From a bacterium (GTDB lineage Bacteria > Actinomycetota > Acidimicrobiia > Spongiisociales > JAENVV01), in contig JAHEFX010000005.1 in NCBI GenBank assembly GCA_024639975.1, positions 1 to 57,783 of the forward strand: a stretch of DNA of 57,783 bases. The letters are read 5' to 3'. Below are positions 1 through 7,796 of this stretch, piece by piece (position 1 is the stretch's first letter; every line of letters starts with the position of its first letter). The notes beneath the pieces were generated by a model. That model ran no database searches and was not told the DNA's origin. It saw only the letters and a list, made by a program, of their open reading frames with translations. Position numbers and translations under genes: made by a program.

Positions 1-398
1 GTCCTTCTGGTGATGGTCTTGCCGCGACCGTCCGATGAACCACCGACGGGATACCCCGCTTCGCGCAGCACTCCCGGAGCAACACCGAGCTTCATGAGTG
101 CTCCCGAGGTGATGTCCTCGGCGTCGGCCCAGGAACGAACGACCCGGATGAAGTCGGCGTGGAGTGACTCGGCGGATGGGTCTTGGAGGCGCTCGACCTC
201 GCTCAACGCCTTCAAACGATCCACTACGTCGGACGCCTCATCGGCCGCTCGCTGTGCAGTCGTAATTGCGTCATCGTCCCGCAATACCGAGGGATCTTCC
301 AAATAGGCAAGGTATTTGCGCACGACCTGTTCATCATCCATGACCACAACCTCTTCGACGGCTTCGAATGACACTATTGATGCCGTGGGGGCTGACAC
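1..398 (-). CDS. Hypothetical protein, partial (C-terminus outside window)
   Basis: A minus-strand frame stays open from a GTG at 398 to the window edge, about 132 codons with no stop. An AGGAG (403-407) sits four bases upstream of the GTG. Later in-frame starts exist, including an ATG at 341 that begins MDDEQVVRKYLAYLEDPS. The visible protein is soluble and mostly helical, rich in Asp/Glu and Ala. It ends in a segment (GALMKLGVAPGVLREAGYP) that resembles a small helical DNA-binding or adaptor fold, but I do not recognise a family. It uses more A/T-ending codons (ATA, GTA, TTG, ATT) than its neighbours, which may mean recent acquisition. It is divergent from the SDR gene. The track ORFs at 10-306 and 183-371 on plus are shadows of it. 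Confidence 0.6.
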   Translation of the reverse strand, partial: MSAPTASIVSFEAVEEVVVMDDEQVVRKYLAYLEDPSVLRDDDAITTAQRAADEASDVVDRLKALSEVERLQDPSAESLHADFIRVVRSWADAEDITSGALMKLGVAPGVLREAGYPVGGSSDGRGKTITRR

Positions 399-487
399 AA
401 ATCTCCTAATGCATCATTCTTCCCACACGGGCGGCGACGGGGGCGATGTGCCAGGCGGGTAGCTTCGGGTTCCGGAGGTTCGTGAAC

Positions 488-1207
488 ATGCGAGATCTGA
501 GTGGACTCGTCGTCGCCGTCACCGGCGCGACATCGGGAATCGGTCGTGAGACGGCCAGGGCCCTCGTGGAGAGCGGAGCGAAGGTCGGTCTCGGCGCCCG
601 CAGGGCCGAGCGCCTCGCCGCTCTCGAAGAGGAGTTGGGTGACGCCGTCGTCGGTGTGCCGATGGACGTGCGAGTACCGGATGATTCGAAGCGACTCATC
701 GAGACGACCGTGGAACGTTTCGGACCTCTGGGCGCCGTCGTCCCGAACGCGGGGATCGGGGCCTACGGCGGGATCATGGATCTCACCGACGACCAGCTCA
801 CCGAGATGATGGACACGAACTTCGCCGGCACCGTCTGGCCGATCCGCGCCGCAGTCCCCCATCTTCGGGCCGGCGGCGGTGGGGACATCGTGATCGTGGC
901 TTCGGTCGCCGGACTCCGCGGCAACGGCGATGAAGCCGTGTACGCCGGGTCGAAGTTCGCCCAGGTGGGCCTCGCCGGCGGCCTCGACCGGGAGCTGCAC
1001 GGCGAGGGCATTCGGACCACCGTGATCGCCCCGGGTGGCGTCTCGACGGAGTTCGCCATGGGCCACGGGCGAACACCCGACATGCCCGGGCTCGCTGACA
1101 TGTTGGACCCCGCCGACGTCGCAGCAGCGATCATCTTCGCCCTTGGGCAGCCGAGCCACATGCGCAGCCTCGTGTGGTCGATGCGCCACATGCGAGAAGC
1201 GGACTGA
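488..1207 (+). CDS. SDR family NAD(P)-dependent oxidoreductase
   Basis: This is a classical short-chain dehydrogenase/reductase of 239 residues, the usual family length. It carries the Rossmann motif TGATSGIG (12-19), NAG (87-89), Asn111, and the catalytic Ser139, Tyr152 and Lys156 in YAGSK. Arg38-Arg39 after the second beta strand suggests NADP(H) preference (inference). The ATG at 488 is chosen because GGAGG lies nine bases upstream and MRDLSGLVVAVTG is the normal family N-terminus; the longer track start at 446 adds residues with no homology. The substrate cannot be read from sequence. It is likely cytoplasmic. It is divergent from the partial gene and no operon partner is evident. Confidence 0.9.
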   Translation: MRDLSGLVVAVTGATSGIGRETARALVESGAKVGLGARRAERLAALEEELGDAVVGVPMDVRVPDDSKRLIETTVERFGPLGAVVPNAGIGAYGGIMDLTDDQLTEMMDTNFAGTVWPIRAAVPHLRAGGGGDIVIVASVAGLRGNGDEAVYAGSKFAQVGLAGGLDRELHGEGIRTTVIAPGGVSTEFAMGHGRTPDMPGLADMLDPADVAAAIIFALGQPSHMRSLVWSMRHMREAD

Positions 1208-1349
1208 CCACCGACGCGTCGAGCCCCGGCCGTCGCCAACACCACCACCGCGCGGTTCGTGGAACGGCCGAGACGCGTCATCGGCCCATCTCGAAGCCAG
1301 GAAACGACTTCGAGGAATGAACAGCCTCCGCCGGCAGTGAAGGGATGCG

Positions 1350-1952
1350 ATGGGCGAATACGCAATCAGGCCGCTCGAAGACAGGACATGGGGGGCATTC
1401 GCCCGTCTGGTGGAGAAGCACAACGGCGTGTGGGGAGGTTGCTGGTGCACTTGGTTTCACGCGGAGCGCTACAACGCAGAAGCCGCCGCCGCTGAAGGGG
1501 CCAAAGCGATGAAGCAACGGCTCGTCCGGGAAGGTCGAGCGCATGCCGCATTGGTATTCGACGGGGACGAAGCGGTCGGGTGGTGCCAATACGGCACGGT
1601 CGAGGAGCTACCACGCATCTATCACCGCAAGGCGTGGGAATCCGGCGTTGTCGATCCCCCCGACTACCGCATCACTTGCTTCTTCGTCGACCGGGACCAT
1701 CGCCGAAATGGTGTCGCTGCGGTGGCCTTGCGCGGGGCACTCGACCTGATCGGAGCCGCGGGCGGAGGTGTGGTCGAGGGATACCCCGAAGACACTGGCG
1801 GCGAAAGGACGAAAGCGTCCCTTCTGTACAGCACAACCCGCTCCATGTTCGAAGACGCCGGGTTCATCTACGACCGGTCGAAGGGTACGAAGCATTGCGT
1901 GGTCCGGACGACCGTCCCACCCACGAAATCGGCAGGCAGTGGGTACTCCTGA
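1350..1952 (+). CDS. GNAT family N-acetyltransferase
   Basis: The 200-residue product looks like a GNAT acetyltransferase, which moves an acetyl group from acetyl-CoA to an amine. Visible support is a central beta-strand region (ITCFFVDRDHRRNGVAAVAL, about 108-127) whose RRNGVA matches the R/Q-x-x-G-x-G/A pyrophosphate-binding loop, followed by an amphipathic helix. The C-terminal SMFEDAGFIYD fits the usual 'F...GF' end of the fold. A Trp/Cys-rich N-terminus (WGGCWCTWFH) occurs in an uncharacterised actinobacterial subgroup. AAGGG lies a few bases before the ATG. The substrate is unknown. No partner gene is adjacent; the downstream 220 bases (1953-2172) hold only the tRNA-Ala hairpin. Confidence 0.8.
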   Translation: MGEYAIRPLEDRTWGAFARLVEKHNGVWGGCWCTWFHAERYNAEAAAAEGAKAMKQRLVREGRAHAALVFDGDEAVGWCQYGTVEELPRIYHRKAWESGVVDPPDYRITCFFVDRDHRRNGVAAVALRGALDLIGAAGGGVVEGYPEDTGGERTKASLLYSTTRSMFEDAGFIYDRSKGTKHCVVRTTVPPTKSAGSGYS

Positions 1953-2136
1953 ACCGAGCGACGACTGGAATCCGATCGCCTACAGGTCAGCCTCGGCAGT
2001 TCCTCGCCCATTCCCGGCATCGGAGGCCGAGACCGGCAGGCTGCCGACGCCCTCGAAGCCGCCCGGACCCAAACCCTCGCAGGCTCTCCGCGGACCCAGG
2101 GCCGATCCGGAGGGCCTCACTGGGCCTGGTGAACGC

Positions 2137-2167
2137 CGAAGTCCCCTGCAAATCACAGGGGACTTCG
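2137..2167 (-). terminator. Hairpin terminator candidate after tRNA-Ala
   Basis: A perfect 12-bp inverted repeat CGAAGTCCCCTG / CAGGGGACTTCG with a 7-base loop lies six bases past the 3' end of tRNA-Ala on the same strand. No U-tract follows, as is common for actinobacterial terminators. Confidence 0.65.
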
Positions 2168-2172
2168 AGGTG

Positions 2173-2246
2173 TGGAGCTGAGGGGATTTGAACCCCTGAC
2201 CCCCTGCATGCCATGCAGGTGCTCTGCCGAGCTGAGCTACAGCCCC
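2173..2246 (-). tRNA. tRNA-Ala (anticodon GGC)
   Basis: The minus strand reads GGGGCTG ... CAGCTCC-A with a full cloverleaf: D arm GCTC/GAGC, anticodon stem CCTGC/GCAGG with loop ATGGCAT (anticodon GGC, codon GCC), and T arm AGGGG-TTCAAAT-CCCCT. It is 74 nt with no encoded CCA, so the CCA must be added enzymatically. It follows rsfS on the same strand and is followed by a 12-bp hairpin. Confidence 0.96.
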
Positions 2247-2276
2247 GTGGGACGGCAATGATAGCGGTCGGTCCCG

Positions 2277-2675
2277 TTATGCAACGTCGGAGACATCCAC
2301 CCGCGGTGCATCTGCCCACAGCCGCTCGAGGTCATAGAAGGCCCGGGGGTCGGGCTGGAAGAGGTGCACCACGAGCGGCCCGAAGTCGAGCAGCACCCAC
2401 TCCCCTTCCTCGAGTCCCTCGACGCGCAGGGGCCGGAGCTCGGCGTCGTCGCGCAGCTTCTCGCGGACTTCGTCGGCGAGCGTCTGGACTTGGCGCCTCG
2501 ACGTACCCGAAGCCACGAGGAAGACCTCGGTGATCTGCAGCAGTTCGGCCACGTCCATGGCCACGGGCTCGAGACCCTTCTTCTCGGCGATCGCCTCCGC
2601 GGCCAGGCGCGCCAAGGCGATCGCTTCGTCGGTCGCAGCCGGCTCTGGGGTGGGGCGTGGATCGTCTTCGTTCAC
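2277..2675 (-). CDS. rsfS: Ribosome silencing factor RsfS
   Basis: This 132-residue protein is of the RsfS/Iojap family, which binds ribosomal protein L14 and blocks joining of the 30S and 50S subunits when nutrients are scarce. The core includes VAMDVAELLQITEVFLVASG, RQVQTLADEV and a C-terminal WVLLDFGPLVVHLFQPDPR, the family signature just before the end. The N-terminal 15 residues are acidic and Pro-rich. Its ATG overlaps the stop of the upstream LytR_C gene by four bases (ATGA), so translation is probably coupled. The order nadD, LytR_C protein, rsfS is common in actinobacteria. It acts in the cytoplasm. Confidence 0.95.
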   Translation of the reverse strand: MNEDDPRPTPEPAATDEAIALARLAAEAIAEKKGLEPVAMDVAELLQITEVFLVASGTSRRQVQTLADEVREKLRDDAELRPLRVEGLEEGEWVLLDFGPLVVHLFQPDPRAFYDLERLWADAPRVDVSDVA

Positions 2676-3919
2676 GAGAAGTCGTCACCAACGATAACGG
2701 TGACGTCGACGACGAGGCTCGGCTGCCGTTGCTCGATACGGACCTCACCGAATCCCAGCAGGGCTTGCACGGCGAGTGCCGACTGCTGATTCTCGAGGGT
2801 GTGGCCCACGACGCGGGTGTCGCCGAAGTCGAGGGTGTCGGCGTTGTCGGTCCGGACGACGCGATACCCGTCCTTGACCAGCGCTGCGGCGATCGGCACC
2901 GTGATGCCGACCTCACCGGTGCCATTGAGCACCTCGACGCGTATCCGTTCGCCGACCACGATGTCGAGCCAGGAGAGCCGCTCGTCGACCATCGTCGCGG
3001 CATCGTCCACCTGGAGCCGGTAGCGCTCGGCCCCCGTACCGAACGTGTCCAGGGACTCGACCTGGGCGGCGGTGATCGTTCCGGCTTCGTCGGCAACGAG
3101 GGACTCCAACACGGACCGTCCGACGACCACGTCGCCAGTGGCGGCGTCGACGAGATCGAAGATGATGCTGTCATCGCTCTCGGAGGCGGTTCTGAGGGCC
3201 TGCCACACGGCGCCCTGGCGGACCATCCACGAGAGCTGGTCGTCGGTGCCCTGCTCGGTGAGGATCCGCTCGAGCGTCGACGCCGGCCGGGCTGCGATGC
3301 CGGCGGCGGCCGCCACCACCTGATCGGTGCCCTCTTCGACGAGGAGTGGTGAGGGCAGCTCCAACTCGGCACCGTCGAGGAGAGCGGCCAGCGCCGCGGC
3401 CGGCACCTCGATCGTGCCGTCGACGCGAGCGCCCAGCAGGTTGGTCAAGGTGAGGGCGAGCAGATCCGGGTCGTCGACCTCGGAAGCGAATGCGAGGTCC
3501 CACGTGCCGTATCCCGGCACGATCGCGGACAGGGCCCCGGGGAACAGGATCATGGTGTCGGGCCCGTTCGGGTGCGCTGCGGCGAGCGCCGTGCCGACCA
3601 CCTCCGAGCCGTCCACGACCTTCACGAGCACCGACTCGCCTTCGCCGGCCAAGGGGACCGGATCGGGGACGGCGGCCTCCGGTCCCGGCCGCTCGAGCCA
3701 CCAGACACTCGCTACGACCGAGATCGAGACGAGTGCCACCGCGCCGACGAGCGCCCAGGCGACGCGGCGTCGCCCCTTGGCGCGCCGGTCGCGCTCGGCC
3801 AGGCGCCGCAGGTCCCGCGCCGACGGATCGCGCTCGGCCGCAGGCTTCTTGCGCCCGCGTCGGTGCCGGGGACCGTCGTCGATGGTGTCGGGAGCCGGGT
3901 CCGTCTTGCTGTCAGTCAT
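2672..3919 (-). CDS. Membrane protein with degenerate LCP-like region and LytR_C domain
   Basis: A 415-residue protein with a basic, Arg/Lys-rich cytoplasmic N-terminus (about 1-50), one membrane segment (RVAWALVGAVALVSISVVASVWW), and a large extracytoplasmic part. The middle (about 95-190) looks like a worn LytR-CpsA-Psr domain: it keeps the TMILFPG strand and a TLTNLLGARVDGTIEV-type helix-strand. It lacks the conserved Arg residues that bind the polyprenyl pyrophosphate, so transferase activity is doubtful. The last 85 residues form a LytR_C domain (VEVLNGTGEVGI ... DFGDTRVVG). The ATG at 3919 is chosen over 3940 because GAGG sits at good spacing and it overlaps nadD by only 8 bases. It likely works at the cell wall. 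Confidence 0.8.
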   Translation of the reverse strand: MTDSKTDPAPDTIDDGPRHRRGRKKPAAERDPSARDLRRLAERDRRAKGRRRVAWALVGAVALVSISVVASVWWLERPGPEAAVPDPVPLAGEGESVLVKVVDGSEVVGTALAAAHPNGPDTMILFPGALSAIVPGYGTWDLAFASEVDDPDLLALTLTNLLGARVDGTIEVPAAALAALLDGAELELPSPLLVEEGTDQVVAAAAGIAARPASTLERILTEQGTDDQLSWMVRQGAVWQALRTASESDDSIIFDLVDAATGDVVVGRSVLESLVADEAGTITAAQVESLDTFGTGAERYRLQVDDAATMVDERLSWLDIVVGERIRVEVLNGTGEVGITVPIAAALVKDGYRVVRTDNADTLDFGDTRVVGHTLENQQSALAVQALLGFGEVRIEQRQPSLVVDVTVIVGDDFS

Positions 3920-4475
3920 AGAGGCCTCGGGAGCGGGCATAGGCGGAGACCCGCTCAGGGATCAGGAATCGGGTGGAGAGCCCTTCGGTCAGACGACGTC
4001 GGAGGTCGGTGGCGGAGAGGTCGAGCGGCGGCGTGTCGATCCAGGAGATCGGCCCGACGACGGCTGCTTCCACCACCTCGCGAGGAGTGCCCGGCCGGGG
4101 GGCCACGGCGATCTCCACTTCGCCGAGTTCGGCGGAGCGATGCCACCCGGGGATCCCGGCGGCAGTGTCGGCGCCCATGATGAGCACCGGCTCCACACCC
4201 TCGGCGCGCAGCGAGTCCAGGGTCTCGACCGTGTAGGTCGGCCCAGCCCGAACGACTTCTCGATCGTCGACGACCATGTCCCCTACACCATCGACCGCCA
4301 AGCGGGTCATCTGGAGCCGATCGTGGGCCGGCGTGACCCGATCCTTCTGCCACGGATCACCGGTCGGGAGCCACGACACCTTCGGTAGGTCGAGTTGCTG
4401 CATGGCGGCATCGGCCATCACGAGATGGCCGATGTGGGGAGGATCGAAGGTGCCGCCGAGCACGCCCAGTCGCAT
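3912..4475 (-). CDS. nadD: Nicotinate-nucleotide adenylyltransferase NadD
   Basis: NadD joins nicotinate mononucleotide with ATP to make deamido-NAD, the penultimate step of NAD synthesis. The 187-residue protein starts MRLGVLGGTFDPPHIGH, which holds the nucleotidyltransferase signature GGTFDPPHIGH. It ends with an ISxT-like LSATDLRRRL motif and the expected IPERVSAYARSRGLY tail. The track start at 4517 adds 14 residues with no match, so ATG 4475 is used. It overlaps the downstream LytR_C gene by 8 bases and is part of the nadD-LytR_C-rsfS run. It is cytoplasmic. Confidence 0.95.
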   Translation of the reverse strand: MRLGVLGGTFDPPHIGHLVMADAAMQQLDLPKVSWLPTGDPWQKDRVTPAHDRLQMTRLAVDGVGDMVVDDREVVRAGPTYTVETLDSLRAEGVEPVLIMGADTAAGIPGWHRSAELGEVEIAVAPRPGTPREVVEAAVVGPISWIDTPPLDLSATDLRRRLTEGLSTRFLIPERVSAYARSRGLYD

Positions 4476-4513
4476 GGACAACGAGCATAGGAGTGGACCT
4501 GCTGTTCGCCCCG

Positions 4514-4987
4514 TCAAGGCACGGGGACGAGTGCGAGGGCATCGGCGGGTGGCCGGTCGATGCAGCCGAGCACGAGCGCCGGGTCGACGTACCGGCCGTC
4601 GACCCGAACGGAGACGTGGACGGCAGCTCGCCCGTCGTGCTCGCCGGACAGGGCGAGGGGGAGACGGCCCGTCACCGACTCACCGCGTCGCGCGATGTGC
4701 TCGGCCACCGAGGAGACGGTCGTCAACAGCCCACCGCCGTGGTCGACGGTGACGGCGTTCGTGCCGGCGACCGAACCGGAGAACGAGATCCTGCCGGGTC
4801 CCGGGGCGCGGACCACCGTGCCCGTCGGGGTGCCGATGTCGATGCCCCAATGCCCGGCGTACCGGCCCAGCGGTGCGAATCCGGCCAGGACGGGTCCCTC
4901 GACCGGGCGTTGGAGAGCGAGGCATGCCGTGGATGCCTCGGGCACCAGGACCAGCAGGATGATGAGGAGCAGGGGCAGCAGACGCAT
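4514..4987 (-). CDS. Secreted LytM/M23-like protein, probably catalytically dead
   Basis: A small exported protein of 157 residues: hydrophobic signal segment (about 1-16), a Cys at 22, and a single M23 (LytM) domain. The first zinc motif is intact (HWGID, His46 and Asp50), and RAPGPGRISFSG and YVDP fit the fold. Where M23 enzymes have HxH, this protein has His124-Val-Ser126, so the third zinc ligand is replaced by Ser. The YxHL region is also altered (SSVAEHI). It is therefore probably not a peptidase but a peptidoglycan-binding or regulatory LytM protein (inference from known inactive LytM proteins). GGAGG eight bases upstream supports ATG 4987 rather than 5017. There is no coiled coil. Confidence 0.75.
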   Translation of the reverse strand: MRLLPLLLIILLVLVPEASTACLALQRPVEGPVLAGFAPLGRYAGHWGIDIGTPTGTVVRAPGPGRISFSGSVAGTNAVTVDHGGGLLTTVSSVAEHIARRGESVTGRLPLALSGEHDGRAAVHVSVRVDGRYVDPALVLGCIDRPPADALALVPVP

Positions 4988-5054
4988 CGGTGGGCCTCCG
5001 TCCCGTCGGCCACCCATCTCGATCGTACGACGGCACCGGGTCCGTCGGAAGGGG

Positions 5055-5435
5055 TCAGCCCTCGAGCAATCGTTTCACCTCGCGCCGGAAGTCATCCGGC
5101 TGGAACGGCTTCGTGACGAAGCCGTCGGCACCCCCCTCGGTCGCCCGGCGCCTGGACTCCTCCTCGGCGTGGGCGGTTAGTACGAGGACCGGGAGCGAGA
5201 TCGTCGCCTCGTCGTTGCGGAGGTGGCGAAGCACCTCCCAACCATCCATCTGCGGGAGCCCGATGTCGAGCACGAGCAGGTCCGGCATCGAGCTGCGGGC
5301 AGCTTCGAGCCCGGAGGGTCCGTCCTCGGCGATGGTCATGTGGACGTCGACCGGCCTGAGACAGACCTCGATGAGGCGCCGGATGCCCGGCGAATCCTCT
5401 ACGACGAGTACGTGGGGACGAGACACAACCGGCAA
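5055..5435 (-). CDS. Single-domain response regulator (CheY-like receiver)
   Basis: The 126-residue protein is a stand-alone receiver domain with no output domain. It has the acidic pair in VVEDS near the N-terminus, the phospho-acceptor Asp in LLVLDIGLPQMDGWEV, the switch Thr in LTAHAEE, and the invariant Lys in VTKPF. The start is uncertain: TTG 5435 (track) or GTG 5426; neither has a strong ribosome site. No histidine kinase is adjacent, so its partner must be encoded elsewhere; the only kinase in the window is 34 kb away. It sits just past the 3' end of the VWA gene, with 22 bases between. Confidence 0.9.
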   Translation of the reverse strand: MPVVSRPHVLVVEDSPGIRRLIEVCLRPVDVHMTIAEDGPSGLEAARSSMPDLLVLDIGLPQMDGWEVLRHLRNDEATISLPVLVLTAHAEEESRRRATEGGADGFVTKPFQPDDFRREVKRLLEG

Positions 5436-5457
5436 TGTATCGGCTCGCCGAGCTCTC

Positions 5458-6915
5458 TCAGGACCGGACGCTGGGAACCGGCAGGGCTACCTGCTCGATG
5501 AAGTGCTCGAGCTGGCGGAGGGTCCGAACCTCGAAGACCCCGTCGCAATGGACCGAGTAGCGGCCCATCACCGAATCACCGGTGTCCCAGTACGCCCTTG
5601 GCTCCGGGTTGAGCCAGTAGAGGCCGCGCGCCGCTCGCCGGACGCCTGCGAGCACCTCCGCGTGGGGAGACCGGTAGTTGCCGCGGGCGTCGCCGGCGAT
5701 GATCACGACAGAGCGCGGGGTCAGCTCGTGGCCATGCTGCTCCCAGAACTGGCGCAGCGCCCTCCCGTAGTCGGAGTGCCCATCGAGGTGGACCACCTTC
5801 GCTTCGGTCGAGACCCGATGGAGCGCTTCGCCGAAGTCGGATCCGACGGCGAAGTAGTCGGTGACCTCGTCGAGCGAGTCGATGAACGCGAAGGATCGAA
5901 GCTTCGAGAAGTGGGCGTTCATGGCGTAGGTGAACTGGAGCGTGAATCGGGAGAAGGTGGCCATCGACCCGGAGACGTCACAGAGCAGGAAGATCTCGGG
6001 CCGGGTGATCCGAGGAGCCCTGAAGACCGGGTCGATGGGGACGCCGCCCGACGCCAACGAGCGACGGACGGTCCGCCGGAAGTCGAGCCGGCCATCCCGT
6101 CGCCGCTTGCGGCGTTGGGCGAGTCGGGTGGCGAGCTTGCGGGTCAGCGGGCGGATGGCCTGCTCGAGGTCGACGAGGTCCGTCCGGGTCGCGTGCATGA
6201 GGTCGACGTCCTCGAGGAGCGGCTTGCGGAGGGTCTTCGCAACGGCCTCGCGCCCCCGGTCGGCGACCAGTCGACGCCTGATCTCTGCTTCGAGCTCGGA
6301 CCGCAGCTCTGCGATCCGAGCGGCCGCCTCCTCCCGACCGAGCCGCTCGTCCAATCCGCCATCGGCATCTTCGGTCAGGGACGCCTCGAGCCGGGAGCGG
6401 AGGCCGTCGACATCGAGCTGGCGCATCGTCCTGTAGAGGTAGTAGGTGCCACCGACCGGCCGCCCGGGCTCGATCCCGGCCAGGTCGTCGACCGCCTCGC
6501 CGGCCAGGTCACGCAGGGCCGCCATGTCGGCGTCGCGCATGGCGTCGAACAGGGCCTGGCGGAGGGCGTCCAGGTCGACATCGCCGCCTCCTCCCCCGCC
6601 CGAGCCCTGCCCTTGCGGGCCACGGTTGCGCTGCTCGCCACGGTCGGGACGGTCCTCACCCCCGGCGTCCTCGCCGGTCCCGTCCCCGGGACCGGAACGA
6701 TCGAGGGCGAAGTAGACCTCGAACGCCGTCTCGAAGGCCCGGTAGTGCCGCTCGTTCTTCACGAGGGTCGCCCCCAGGGTGGCCTTGAAGGCATCGCGGT
6801 CACCGATGTCGGTGAAGCGGAGGGCGTCGGCTGCGTCGATCGCCTCGACCATGGAGACCGGGATCCCTGCCTCGCGGAGCTCGTCCACGAACGCCGTCAG
6901 GACATCGAGGAGCAT
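5458..6915 (-). CDS. VWA domain protein, CoxE-like
   Basis: This 485-residue protein belongs to the CoxE-like VWA family that works with MoxR AAA+ ATPases in assembling or activating metalloenzymes or complexes. The N-terminal 80 residues form the helical region typical of these proteins. A low-complexity Gly/Arg/Asp linker follows (GPGDGTGEDAGGEDRPD). The C-terminal VWA domain carries an intact MIDAS, FLLCDVSGSM (DxSxS). Its ATG overlaps the stop of the MoxR gene (TGATG), so the two are coupled and almost surely act together. No carbon monoxide dehydrogenase or other client gene lies in the window, so the target is unknown. It is cytoplasmic; no signal peptide. Confidence 0.88.
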   Translation of the reverse strand: MLLDVLTAFVDELREAGIPVSMVEAIDAADALRFTDIGDRDAFKATLGATLVKNERHYRAFETAFEVYFALDRSGPGDGTGEDAGGEDRPDRGEQRNRGPQGQGSGGGGGGDVDLDALRQALFDAMRDADMAALRDLAGEAVDDLAGIEPGRPVGGTYYLYRTMRQLDVDGLRSRLEASLTEDADGGLDERLGREEAAARIAELRSELEAEIRRRLVADRGREAVAKTLRKPLLEDVDLMHATRTDLVDLEQAIRPLTRKLATRLAQRRKRRRDGRLDFRRTVRRSLASGGVPIDPVFRAPRITRPEIFLLCDVSGSMATFSRFTLQFTYAMNAHFSKLRSFAFIDSLDEVTDYFAVGSDFGEALHRVSTEAKVVHLDGHSDYGRALRQFWEQHGHELTPRSVVIIAGDARGNYRSPHAEVLAGVRRAARGLYWLNPEPRAYWDTGDSVMGRYSVHCDGVFEVRTLRQLEHFIEQVALPVPSVRS

Positions 6916-7769
6916 CAGGCCTCGACGAGCTCCCGACGGGCGGTGTCGATGTCGGCCTGGTACTTGAGGAGGACATGGAGCGTCTCGTCGAGCACGTCCG
7001 AGTCCACCCGGTCGATGCCCAGGGCGAGGAGCGTGCGGGCCCAGTCGATCGATTCGGAGACGGACGGCGCCTTCTTCAGGTCCAGGTCACGGATGGACGA
7101 GACCACCCGGGCGACCTGCTCGCCCAACATCTCGGTGAGGCCGTCGACGCGGGCAAGGAGAATCTCCTGCTCGCGTTCGACGGTCGGGTAGCCGATGTGG
7201 AGGAAGAGGCACCGTCGCTTGAGGGCCTCGGAGAGCTCGCGGGTGTTGTTGGAGGTGAGCAACACCAGCGGCTGGGTGCGTGCGGCCATCGTGCCGAGCT
7301 CGGGGATGGACACCTGGAAGTCGGAGAGCACCTCCAACAGGAGAGCCTCCGTCTCCACCTCGACCCGGTCGATCTCGTCGATCAGCAGGACGACCGGCTG
7401 CTCGGAGAGGATGCCTTCGAGCAGTGGTCTGGCGAGGAGGAACTCATCACTGAAGATGTCCTCCTCGAGCGAGCCCCAAGCCTCCTCACCGCCGGCCTGG
7501 ATGCGAAGCAGCTGTTTCTTGTAGTTCCACTCGTAGATGGCCTTGGACTCGTCGAGGCCTTCGTAGCACTGGAGGCGGATCAGGCGTCGGTCGAAGATGG
7601 TGGACAGGGCCTTGGCCAACTCGGTCTTGCCGACGCCTGCCGGACCCTCGACGAGGATCGGCTTCCCGAGCTGCTCGGCGAGGTAGACCACCTGCGAGAT
7701 GCGGTCGTCGGCGAGGTACTCCACGTCGCGGAGGGCTGCACGCACCTCCGCCGGGCCGGTCAGTTCCAT
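6915..7769 (-). CDS. MoxR-family AAA+ ATPase (CoxD-like)
   Basis: A 284-residue MoxR-type AAA+ ATPase. It has Walker A GPAGVGKTE (about 41-49), Walker B LLIDEIDR, sensor 1 LTSNNTRE, and the arginine-finger/lid region ALKRRCLFLHI. MoxR ATPases form rings that remodel a client with the help of a VWA partner. The VWA gene follows directly with a one-base TGATG overlap, giving a two-gene unit. The upstream neighbour is meaB on the same strand, 27 bases away. MeaB is a metallochaperone-like GTPase for a B12 enzyme, but no link between the two is shown by the sequence. Confidence 0.92.
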   Translation of the reverse strand: MELTGPAEVRAALRDVEYLADDRISQVVYLAEQLGKPILVEGPAGVGKTELAKALSTIFDRRLIRLQCYEGLDESKAIYEWNYKKQLLRIQAGGEEAWGSLEEDIFSDEFLLARPLLEGILSEQPVVLLIDEIDRVEVETEALLLEVLSDFQVSIPELGTMAARTQPLVLLTSNNTRELSEALKRRCLFLHIGYPTVEREQEILLARVDGLTEMLGEQVARVVSSIRDLDLKKAPSVSESIDWARTLLALGIDRVDSDVLDETLHVLLKYQADIDTARRELVEA

Positions 7770-7796
7770 GGTGGTCCTTGCTGGGGTCGCACCACG

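Noticed and set aside
4990-7191. 733-residue plus-strand ORF
   Set aside because: It is antisense to the receiver, VWA and MoxR genes, which have clear motifs; high G+C produces long shadow frames.
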